A model generated the notes under the pieces. It worked only from the letters and a program-made list of their open reading frames with translations. It had not been told where the DNA came from and ran no database searches. 64,000 nt of DNA from Hetaerina americana (taxonomy: Eukaryota; Arthropoda; Insecta; Odonata; Calopterygidae): NCBI GenBank assembly GCA_022747635.1, contig JAKTNV010000078.1, forward strand, positions 1,550,001-1,614,000, in the 5' to 3' direction. The translations under genes were made by a program, and so were the position numbers. This document shows, piece after piece, positions 39,180 through 48,758 of this stretch (the first letter of the stretch is position 1; every line of letters starts with the position of its first letter).

Positions 39180-39780
39180 CTTTAAAGAGAGCCCGAGTGG
39201 GTTGGGGGGAGGGAGACTAGAGGGTGATGGGTAGGTAAAAAGCCTGACGGCGAGGCGGGCTGTAAGCGGATGGGACGAAGAGAGGCGGAATTTTCACCGA
39301 GGACAATGGGGACAGAGGAAGTTCAGAGGGGGAGAAAGAGGGAGAGAGAGGGAGAGAGAGAGGACTCGAGGGCAGGGTGTAGGACCCTCCGTACCATTAT
39401 CGTTCTGGGTGAGAGAACTTCATTTCGTCAAAACAAGCGCAGTTCCTGATAACTCCGCCCTCCCGTCCGTCCGTACGTTAACACCGAGGAAAACGACTTT
39501 CCAGCGAGCGTTTTTGTGCGCGGGGGAGGCAAGGCGAGCGAGAGAGAGAGAGGAAAGCGTGGGGCGAGTGGAAAGAGTGGGGGAGGGAGACGGTGGCAGA
39601 GACAGCAACGGAGGGGCAGTGCGGGAGAGATAAGGGCGGCGGATGGGGGAAGGCGGCAGGTGGGATCGGGGCAAGAGGGGTCTCGGGGGTGGAAGTGGGG
39701 GGGGGTGGGATGGGGAGTGAAACAGAGGTGGAGGCGGAGAGAGAAGGGGGTAATTGATGCGCGCAAAAGAGATTTCGGAG
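39180..39780 (+). other. Large purine-rich island with GA runs
   Basis: A 600-bp GC-rich, purine-biased island on the + strand with GAGAGAGAGGGAGAGAGAGAG at about 39342-39362 and 39539-39552 and GTGGGGGGGGGTGGG near 39694-39708. Overlapping antisense frames (148, 155 and 112 codons) are Pro/Ser/Leu-rich and mutually exclusive, so none is accepted. Confidence 0.6.
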
Positions 39781-41205
39781 CTTGAGCGAAGAGTCGTCTC
39801 CCCGAAAAATAAAAAGAGCGGGGAATAGGGTGGGGTCAGTTGGCGGCGGTTGAGGAGTCGCACCACCGCGGCCTAAATTGGGGGACTCGTCATGGAAATC
39901 GGCGTGGATTCGTATCGGGCATCGGGAGTCGAGCACGGAAATCAAAGGGGAGATTACAATCTAAATTATACGGTTTGTGAAAAATCTACAAAATTCACGA
40001 TACCTTAGGTCGAGGAGTGTTATAATGGCCACGTTTATGGGGGATAATAAGCAAGTCTCTGACAATTGACCGGGTTGCTAATTTTATTTAGATCTTCATT
40101 CATGAAAGCGAGGGAAAACGAAGTATTTTAAGGGATACGCGGGCTTCATATCTTAGTCAATCTGATAAAGAATTGCATCATCAAAGTAAAACAGTGCTCA
40201 GTAATGAAATGTAATAAATTACGGGCAAACTGATTGTGCAAACCGAATTTTTCTGAGGATAGTTACGGTTCCAATGAGAAAGGCGAAGAGGAAAGGAGCT
40301 AAAATTTCACGAAGATGATTTTATTTATCATTACTGATAGAATATATGCGAGGCGAGTCATAAAACAGCACAAGAGGGAAGAATAAATTGATAAATAGGA
40401 AAGAATAAGCCGAAAAAGGCGTTGGTGGGTGTAGCTAAAGAGTATCTCAAGTCTCGAAAACAGAAGAGTATGTGTGGAAAAATAGTAGGCACGCAAGAAA
40501 TATGTCAAAAAGATTAATTTTCCTGAAATAACTTTTGCTCTGATAACACTGAGTGCTCACAAACCACTGTGTAGCACAATTCATTCGAGCATAGTTGGCA
40601 TATTCCTTTTGAAGTAGACCCTGCGGGTATGAACGGAATGGGCATTAAATCTGAGTTGATAATGTTATCTCTAACCTGATATTCTCATAGGAGTTCTCTG
40701 TGCCACAAATTTGTATACGTATTTTGATTAAGGCACTCTAATACTCGGGGATTCTTGGTAAATTATGTCTGATCTCTTACAGTAGCCCATTCTCGGTCAC
40801 AGACTTAGAAAAATGCCGATTTATAAAAACGATAGGTAGGATTTTTTTAAATACACTTCATAAATGTTTTTTCACCGGAGAGTTTTAAAAAAGTGTTCAC
40901 TTATATATTAATTCTGATCACTAATTGAGAACCAATATTTTGCACTACATTTAAATTATGTAGAGATTAACAATAACCATCCGATTCTCGTCATCAACAA
41001 CGTTACTAACTAAATATTAATTCAGTGACGAACAGTTGACCAATGAATTTCAAGGCAGACATACGTATGCACATTTCTACATAGCACAACTGATCAACTC
41101 AGTGGGGGAATTCTTAGTGGATTACATCTAAACGCCGACCGACGAAGAAGACACCTCCACCCTCGAATCGAAACACTTCTCTCACTCGGGCCGAAGCAAG
41201 CTCTT
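39781..41205. other. AT-rich unique DNA, nothing recognised
   Basis: No accepted gene, repeat or RNA signal. Confidence 0.5.
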
Positions 41206-41214
41206 CTGTTACTG

Positions 41215-41610
41215 CCGTCGCCATTGTTGTTCGCTGGTAGGAGATGGTAGAGTGGGGCGGAGGTGGGAGGCAAAGAGAAACACCTCCCGAGTTTCCATGG
41301 CGCTCGGAAATGATTCAGTAAACAAGGCTTTTGACCCTAGCTCTCCTGATGAAGGCCGAAGGGCGGTGCCAAAGGATGTATACATGCATGCGTGCACGAA
41401 AAAGAGAAGATGCGGGCGGACAGAGGAAGTAGGGAGCGGGGGAGACTGGGAAGGGAGTGTGGGCGACAGGTTGATGTGGAGTGACAAGGGCGGAGGAGGG
41501 AAGAAAGGATGAGGAGGAGCAGACTTGAGGTAAATTAAGAGGCCGGTGGAGAGCGGATGGGGGATGCGAGGAGGAATAAATGACTCCTGGGACAACGGGG
41601 GGGGGGAATA
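41215..41610 (+). other. Purine-rich island
   Basis: Purine-rich on the + strand, with GGGGCGGAGGTGGGAGG and GGCGGAGGAGGGAAGAAAGG, ending in a run of nine Gs near 41600. The 128-codon antisense frame is compositional. Confidence 0.5.
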
Positions 41611-41782
41611 AAATACTTCTCTTTACTTCCGCTAACTACAGCTCCTTTCTCAAGTTAACAAATTAGATCAAAGTGACGAACTCTGTCACGTTTATTTTCT
41701 TGATGGACATACAAACCGTGGGTACCTTGGTCAAGAGAATTCTATGATTTTTAATTAAATTCTCGTATTTTCAGTCGCTCAT

Positions 41783-42104
41783 GGTTCCATAAGCAATTTT
41801 GGACAGAGATCTCCGTAAAGTCGGATCGTAGATCACAGTGCTAATCCAACTCAATAGGATGCTGCTCGGCTGATAGGTAAAATTAAATTTACCTAAACCG
41901 CCGATTGCTTGGAAGAATGTATAACATCAAGCGAGCGCACGGTTCCATAAACATGGACAGAGGTCTCCCGAAGGTCGGATCTTAGATCACAGTGGTAATC
42001 CAACTCTATAGGATGCTGCTCGGCTGATTGGTAAAATTAAATTTACCTAAATCTCCGATTGCTTGGAAGAATGTATAACATCGATAATTATCAAGCGAGC
42101 TAAC
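41783..42104 (+). repeat. Two-unit tandem repeat, about 160 bp per unit
   Basis: Unit 1 (41783-41940) and unit 2 (41941-42104) both start GGTTCCATAA and share TAGATCACAGTG, TAATCCAACTC, AGGATGCTGCTCGGCTGAT, GGTAAAATTAAATTTACC, CGATTGCTTGGAAGAATG and TAACATC. Scattered substitutions and small indels put identity at roughly 85-90 percent by eye. Each unit contains the near-palindrome GGTAAA..TTTACC. No third copy was seen in the window. It could be a seed of satellite DNA or a plain local duplication. Confidence 0.9.
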
Positions 42105-43250
42105 GAAAATTTGAATTTCACGGTGCTACGTCCAGAGGATAATACATAGTTATCATACATCACGAAAAACTATAGAAAAGCTGCACAGTTTTAATACGAA
42201 GTTGCAAGATTCAAACTAGGATGTTGAAATGTGTGAATACTGCAGAATAAGATAAATAACCTCTTCAATTATTAATATATATATATATGGTTGAACTAAT
42301 TACAAAATGGACGTATATACCAGCCGCTGAATATTTCTGTTAACTTGCTGTGTAACAGGAAGTTAAATTTTATACACAACTGGAGTAAAAAAATCTTCCG
42401 GCGCCCTCCTCTGTTCATCCTCCAGACTGTGGGAAGCATTCCTTTTCCGGCGCTCGAAGCAATTTTCCTCCATTAGTCTCTCCCCTACCTTTGCCGCGCA
42501 TACTTATGAATAATAACTAAAAGGGAACTAATGACTTATAAATAATAAGTTTCAAAATTATTGCGCTGCATGAGAGATTATTACACATAAATAACAGTCC
42601 TACGATTCGAAGGTGTACTCGTATATCAGATCACCAGACTATGTTTAAGAAACTGGTGGTGTAATTCCGTCTTTCAGGAGGAACTATAATTTTACTAGTA
42701 CATTTATTAAAGGGATTCGTCATTTCAGGTTTTCGATCACAAATATGTAAAACGGAATATTAAGAAATCCTTGAATGATTAATAACCCGACGAATGTTAA
42801 GCATGGCGTCACTCAGTTCAAATAGTTCTGTTTTCATAGAAATTATGGGCGCTATTAGAAATTTCAATAGAAAATTTAAAAAATGCGAATGAGGCTGAAT
42901 CATAAATAAGACCAAAGTGCTCTCAGGGGTAGTTAATATACTGCTGTTATCTGTCTACTGTAATCTGTCTACTGCAATAAATGGAAGAGGCAACGGGCAT
43001 ACGTGGAGAAATATTTCTCTGAGTTTTCTCATTAAAGTGCAAACTCCAACAACTTTTGTTACGACACAATGCGGCATCATCATATTGAGAGTAAAGCACG
43101 GTCGTCAAACCCACGACATCAGGTTCCCCAGCCATTAGCGAGAGAATAATGCATTTTTCTCTTTCATGAGGAACATTCTGACGCGTTATTCCTTCATTTT
43201 TGTGAAGTTTATGGATTGGAGAGAAAAGCGAACTAGCTGGCCTGGAAGGT
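42105..43250. other. Unique DNA, nothing recognised
   Basis: AT-rich. It includes a short AT run at about 42273-42289 and a 14-bp tandem (TCTGTCTACTGTAA / TCTGTCTACTGCAA) at about 42950-42977. Confidence 0.5.
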
Positions 43251-43254
43251 AGCA

Positions 43255-43880
43255 GGATGGGTGAAGGATAATTAGAATCAGAGATTCATGTGAGGAGGAA
43301 TAGTTGGAGGAGGGGGCGGGAGTAGCGGAAGGGGGATAGAGAAGAGAAAAAAAAGAGGGAGAGCGAAGGAGATCGGAGACGCGCTTTGAAACGAGCGACG
43401 CTTGCGTGGGTGGAGAGTGATGCGAGGGCGGGGGAGCGTGGAGGCAGAATGGGAACGGGGGGAGGGGAACGGGAGAGTGGAGTAGATGAGAGAAAGATTT
43501 AGGGAGAGAGAAAGAGGTGTGGCGGTGACAAGAGGTCGTGGAAGCAGCGAATGGCGACGGAGATGATGGGGGCCGGGGGAGGAGGGACGCGGCGGGTGGA
43601 GGCTTAATGGGCGAGGTAGGGAAGAGCGAAAAGGACAAAAAGATGAAAAGGGAAAGAAAAACCCACCGGGCGAGCGACCAACCGGCGGAGGCCATTACGC
43701 CGCCGACGTTGCATCCCACACTGGAAGGTAGGAGAGGAGGGGGATGTGGAGGAGGAGTAGGGCTAAGAGGGAGAGGGGAGAGGAGGAGGTTGCTATGGGG
43801 AAGGGGGCGAGAGATGGTGGCGGGGGAGGGAGGGTGAGGGAGGAGATTCGGACGAGTGGGGGGGTGAGGGAAAGGAAGGA
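43255..43880 (+). other. Large purine-rich island, GCCAT/ATGGC words
   Basis: The strongest GC-rich purine island of the window, with GGAGGAGGGGGCGGG, GGAGAGGGGAGAGGAGG, GCGAATGGCGACGG (about 43548) and GGAGGCCATTACGCCG (about 43687). The antisense 257-codon frame is the longest in the window, but it is Pro/Ser/Leu low complexity and matches no family. It is a by-product of polypurine DNA. Confidence 0.6.
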
Positions 43881-46800
43881 GGAGGCTCCCTCGCCGCCAC
43901 CGCGAGAGCTTCCCCCAACCCCCCCCCCTGTCGACTCCTCGGGCAGCAGTGTTGGGCACGGTGCGCGCTCCTTTCGCCGTGGGGCCCCGCCGTGAGGGTG
44001 TGTCGCGAAAGTCGCCTCAAATTACCACCGCTGAAATGTCTCCTTAACAAGCGGGATGATTGGGACCCTCTTACCCGATCGCGTGCCCTATTCGGGAAGA
44101 GTCTCTCGAGATGATATGAACGAATATTCCCGAGGGCGGATGAATATGCTAATTCTTGGGAGAGCGACGGTAGGAAATGTCGCCTTCCCTATTTTATGAA
44201 AAGAATCATGTCATGCACACTAAAGGATGACATCGGAGACGCCCATTTGCACAAAAGAATAGGTTTGCATGAGTCCTATGTAATTAGTTGTACGTGCGGT
44301 GAAGACGTTACAGAAGAAAAACAACATATCTGATTCTTATGATTATTTAGTGCAGTCATTATACTCTCTTCGTACGTTTTCATCATAATCAAATTTCACG
44401 AATTTGATTTTTATATTCAACTAACTGAAGAGCAGCTTATTTAAGAGATTTCCGCAAATTTTTATTTTTATTGACTAAACAACGAATAAAATTGTGGAAT
44501 CGGTTCGCACGTTGATGAAAGGAAGTGAGTTGTAAGAAGTAAACATTTTTTCACTCCGTTGATAGGGGTATTACTGTCTCTAAAACTCAGGAAAGTCACG
44601 TTATTCAATAATATCCGCTCTTTCGATAAGCGCGATTAACCTACAATGTCTAATTCCGTATATCATTATTCATCTTTAATACAAATATGCAACATATTAT
44701 TCCACAGATTTCAAAAGTCCTTTTTATTCACGATTATTCTGCATACTTTTACTTGTAAATTTCAGCGCACATTCCTGGATTAAACCGAATATCTACTTGA
44801 TCTTGTCCTCTCCGTCACTATTGTGGCACGCCGAGCAATGTCGTAACGTGCCCACTACTTTCGCGAACAAAGCATACTATCTCAGGTTTGAAAAATCAGT
44901 CGTTAAACACCGTTAAAGAGCATTGTTATTCAGGCTTCAACCGAAATGGCCACCCAGCCAGATTGAGAGCGGAAGATGAGCAGGATTCTGAGAGTTTTGA
45001 CACGCTGGAAAACCGATGACTAAGTCCGCCGTAAAAACGCGAGTTCCCGAGAATATCACCCCGGCAATTGGCACCTGTGTGATCGGATTATTAAGGAGCT
45101 TTCACGAGAGAGGAGAAGTAGCTGGGGGGAAGAACGAGAGAGGGGTTTCTGAAATGAAGAGGAAGGGGGAGATAGGTGAGGATAAGGGAAGTAAAGGCGA
45201 AGATGAAAGGGAAGCGAGGAATGTCCATTGGCAACAATGGTGAGGAAAAAGCAGGCACGGAATTTCCCACAGCGGGCGCGCCTCTCTTCCCATCCCTCCC
45301 ATCAACCCATAGTGAGCCCAAGGAGCCTAATTCCATTACGGAGACCCGAGCCGGAAACCTCCCCGACTCGTCCAAAAGAAAGCTCTGTCGGACAGCAGCA
45401 GCCTAGACGAGAGGCTTTTGAATTGAGATAAATGGGAAAAAAGGTCATTTAATATTGAATAAAGATTTGAACGCCTTGCACAACCAAAACAGACGATAAA
45501 TTTATAACTCGGAAAAGTCAAGTAGGTACTTTGGACCCATTCTTACATTCAGGCTCTCATAGAATACACGTATTTGAAAAAAAATGCTCTTCCACTTAAA
45601 AGAATCTTCATTTCATTTGCAGGGTAGAGGAAACATTTGTAGAAAAAGTAATGAGATATTATTTCTGTTTCGTTGGCACAAACTGAGGATATGCGACAAG
45701 GATTTGCCACCGAATATCGGAATATTTATACAAAAGGGCCCCGGTACGATGCACGGGGACGTTTCTGGGGAATCTCAGCTTCACCCAAGCTGCGTGATTT
45801 TTCGGGTACTAAGTCTTCAAAAGAAACCATAGCCGAAACAGGGAAAGGAAATGACCCCATACCCTAATGTGTGAATTTCACACACCGTTGGGCTTAGTAT
45901 AGGGTGAGGTCGACTCTCGCCCATCAAACCAACCTCCGGGTTAATAACTGTGGTTAGGTTGTTTTGGGATTTGGTGCAGAGAGGAAGTAGTATTAGCTGA
46001 GAAATTAGATCAAATTTAATGGTAGTCCTCCAGATTTGAAAAAGAAATGCGAGAAGACGGCAAGAGAAGCAGATTTACTCTAAATATTAGGATCTGAATT
46101 CGTACAGACATGAATAGACCAACTGGGCCCAAGACTTTTAGAACAAATGAATGCATAAGCACCGAAGGAATTGCTGTGATCGCATATTTTACCAAAAATG
46201 TAAACCAAAACTCAAAAAAAAATTACAGAGATAACCGAACTTAGGATGAGTATATTATTATTGATAGCCGAAAAACTTGCTTTCATTTTTTATTCACTTA
46301 TGAACAATTCATATTTGCCTACAATAACATGGTTATAATCTAAGTATTTAAAATCCCTGTTACATGCCGAAGCATTGCGACAGATTATGAGATACAAAAA
46401 GGTGGATGGAGATGTAAACTGTTAAATTAACTGTTATCAATATCCTACTAATTCCCCTCCTGAAGGAAATTTCGGAGTGCTGTTTCCATTAGAATTGAAC
46501 CTTTCCAAGATTACTGCAGATTGTTCAAGGCAGCATTTTATGTCAAACGGACTTTACTCTATTCTAATCTTGTTGCTTTTACACAAGAAAAATGTTCTTG
46601 TGTAAACGCATTTAGATAGTTTTTTCGTTTAACCTTTAAAGCTACAAATCATTCAAATAACATTTTTTTCGCTAGTTCTGCCTACATTGACCTGCGGGCC
46701 ATTCACTCTCTCATTCTGGACGTGTCTCTAATACCACGAGCTGCTGGACGGGTTTGGATCATGTTCTTCTTGCGCAAAACCCAACTATTCTTTCCCTCTC

Positions 46801-47281
46801 GCCGCTCTTACTCCCCCTCCCTTAATCTCCTATCTCTCTTCCAAGTACCCCTTCGCGCTCCACCTTCTTCCCCGACCCACCTCCGACATTCGTGGGTAGG
46901 TGATTATCATGAACTCGAGAGAGTTTCGCCAGGCACGCCAGCTGATCGACGGAGCTGCCAAAACGAATTTTTTTCTTCCCCACCAGTAACCCATCCGATA
47001 AAGGGGGTTAAAATGTCGCTGAAAATCGGGTATAGGAATATTTGGCTCGGGAGAATACGACAGCTTGCGCCGCCGGGAGGGAGTTGAGAGAACAGCTGAC
47101 GACGGGCCCTGAGGCGAATTGAACCTGAGTTTGGTGACTGAACCGAGATCATTCCATTTCTTATTGAACTGGGGAACATACGTTGCGTGATCATTTGCGA
47201 TGGAAATCCATACTTAGGTTAACCTCGCAACCTCAAACCTTCTCAGTATCCTACCTCAGTATCAGAGACAGATTCTGGTTG
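43881..47281. other. Unique DNA, no gene seen
   Basis: It starts with a GC-rich shoulder (CCCCCCCCCTGTCGAC near 43919), then is AT-rich. A small purine patch lies at about 45100-45260. TGTGTGAA-T-TTCACACA at 45868-45884 is a short perfect palindrome. The 46720-47100 stretch is balanced, with a CT-rich patch at 46790-46880. Frames there show no domain. Confidence 0.5.
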
Positions 47282-47662
47282 ACTTACACCCCAAACACAT
47301 GCAAACACTCAAACTACCAACTAACATACACATGCAGCTGGAATTATACCTAACATCTTTACAATGTTTAATTTTGTTCCGACTTGTAAATTCAATGTTT
47401 TTATTATTTCTAAAGTGACTTCGGTTTCTTACTATTATGATTTCTGATTGTTCGGGGAAAGAATAAGTATTTGTATCCATCTGTACTGGAATATATCTCC
47501 CTTATTTTATCTTTGTGGTCTGATCTACCTGGTCCTAATGCATCTGTGAATTGTCCGTCCTGCCTGAGTGCAACACTACCTGAAAATTAGCGACTAAGTT
47601 GCATGTAAGCCCGCTCTTTTTAATGGTTTTCATTATATGTCTTCTTAATGTAATCAGATATA

Positions 47663-47705
47663 TATGTATAATAATATATATGTATATATATATATGTATT
47701 TGTGG

Positions 47706-47755
<50 letters not shown>

Positions 47756-47763
47756 GTATATGT

Positions 47764-47826
<63 letters not shown>
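47663..47826. repeat. Compound TA microsatellite
   Basis: TA runs interrupted by TGTATTTGTGGATATATAC- and GTATATGTGGATATA-like segments, ending in about 30 pure TA units. The mariner copy is inserted in this run. The other arm has about 38 bp more TA. Tyr-Ile frames here are artefacts. Confidence 0.95.
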
Positions 47827-47828
<2 letters not shown>

Positions 47829-47831
<3 letters not shown>

Positions 47832-48758
47832 GGTTCGTCCGGAAAATAAGTGTACTGATTTTTTCCCGCCGCTCCAGGCGCGCCCAGCACCGCTCTGACG
47901 GGCTTCGATTGAAGGGGGGTATGTTGGCAAGCGACGCTGAAAAAGGCAGTCGGCTCTGAGCTGTGGTGTAGTGAGGAGCTCTGTTAACGCGAACCTCCAC
48001 GCTCGACCCACATCACGGAACGCGATGCCGAAGTTTTTGGAGCAGCGTTATTCCATCAAATTTGCGGTAAAGCTTGGGAAATCGTCTGCCGAAACTGTCG
48101 GTATGATTAACCAGGCTTACGGGGAGTCAGCCATGTCCAGAAACATGATCTTTCGGTGGCACAAGATGTTCGTGGAGGGCAGAGAAGAGGTCGACGACGA
48201 ACCACGGCCTGGACGCCCATCAACGACACTCACCGACGAAAATGTGCGAAAAGTTCGCGATGTACTGAACTCTGATCGTCGTCATAGTGTTCGGATGATA
48301 GCAGAGCAGTGTAATGTGCCAAAAACGCCCGTGCGGCGAGTCGCCCGCGTCCGGCCAGCGATCAAAAACATCTGGCGGCTGCATCACGACAATGCGCCGT
48401 CTCACACCGCGCTTGTCGTGTCGGACTTCTTGGCCAAGCACGGCGTGGCAACGCTGCCGCACCCGCCCTACAGCCCGGACTTGGCACCACCGGACTTCTT
48501 TCTGTTCCCGAAGATAAAGAGGAGTTTGAAAGGAACGCGATACGGGACTTTGGACGCCGTCAAAGAGGCCGTGACGACGTGTCTTCGAGAGGTTCCCGAT
48601 GATGCCTTCGCGGGAGCGTTCCAGGAATAGGAACGCCGCTGGAACAAGTGTATCGACTCACAAGGGTCCTATTTTGAGGAATATTAGCTTAAGATATGTA
48701 AAAGTGTAATCAATTTTTTTTCCTGAGCTCAGTACACTTATTTTCCGGACGAACCCTG
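47829..48758 (+). mobile_element. Mariner element, internally deleted, copy 1
   Basis: A 930-bp element with about 30-bp perfect terminal inverted repeats (start CAGGGTTCGTCCGGAAAATA; end TATTTTCCGGACGAACCCTG) and TA on both sides (47827-47828 and 48759-48760), the mariner/Tc1 target duplication. Full-length mariners are near 1.3 kb, so about 0.3-0.4 kb is missing. The missing part lies inside the transposase gene. The left side is in a TA microsatellite; the right side abuts TTACTCTAAAA, unlike copy 2. Confidence 0.95.
48025..48630 (+). pseudogene. Mariner transposase, deleted and nonsense-truncated
   Basis: The start at 48025 gives [10 protein letters not shown], as expected for a mariner N-terminus; the longer frame from 47971 is less likely. 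The helix-turn-helix DNA-binding region covers roughly residues 1-100, including GRPSTT near 64-69. An in-frame deletion then joins NVPKT (about 96-101) directly to the catalytic part near residue 112. HHDNAPSH carries Asp122 and YSPDLAPPDFF carries Asp157, separated by 34 residues, which is the mariner D34D signature. The first catalytic Asp and the WVP-type linker motif are gone. A TAG at 48628-48630 replaces Trp202 (TGG in copy 2), cutting off the last 19 residues. It cannot be catalytically active. Confidence 0.93.

Larger units (their letters stand above)
47282..48758 (+). repeat. Inverted duplication, left arm
   Basis: This 1.48-kb segment is the reverse complement of 57667-59181. It consists of a 547-bp flank (unique part, then a TA-rich microsatellite) followed by a mariner copy. 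By eye the arms differ only by a four-base block (GCAG here, TAAC in the other arm, at 47334-47337), by TA-repeat length, and by one base in the transposase. The outer boundary is abrupt at 47281/47282. The other boundary coincides exactly with the mariner end. The near-identity implies a very recent duplication. Confidence 0.95.

Noticed and set aside
39420..39945. Three overlapping minus-strand frames (112-155 codons)
   Set aside because: Mutually overlapping low-complexity frames in a GA-rich island; at most one could be real and none shows a domain.
42612..42628. 17-nt word AGGTGTACTCGTATATC shared with 49798-49814
   Set aside because: An exact 17-mer shared once in 64 kb is close to chance expectation, and the flanks do not match.
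43186..43959. 257-codon open frame on the minus strand, the longest in the window
   Set aside because: It is the complement of a polypurine island: Pro/Ser/Leu runs, no domain, and overlapping frames on both strands. Stop codons are rare in such composition.
47971..48024. Upstream in-frame Met for the mariner transposase (18 extra residues)
   Set aside because: The frame extends upstream by chance through the leader. [10 protein letters not shown] is the start expected for mariner transposases.
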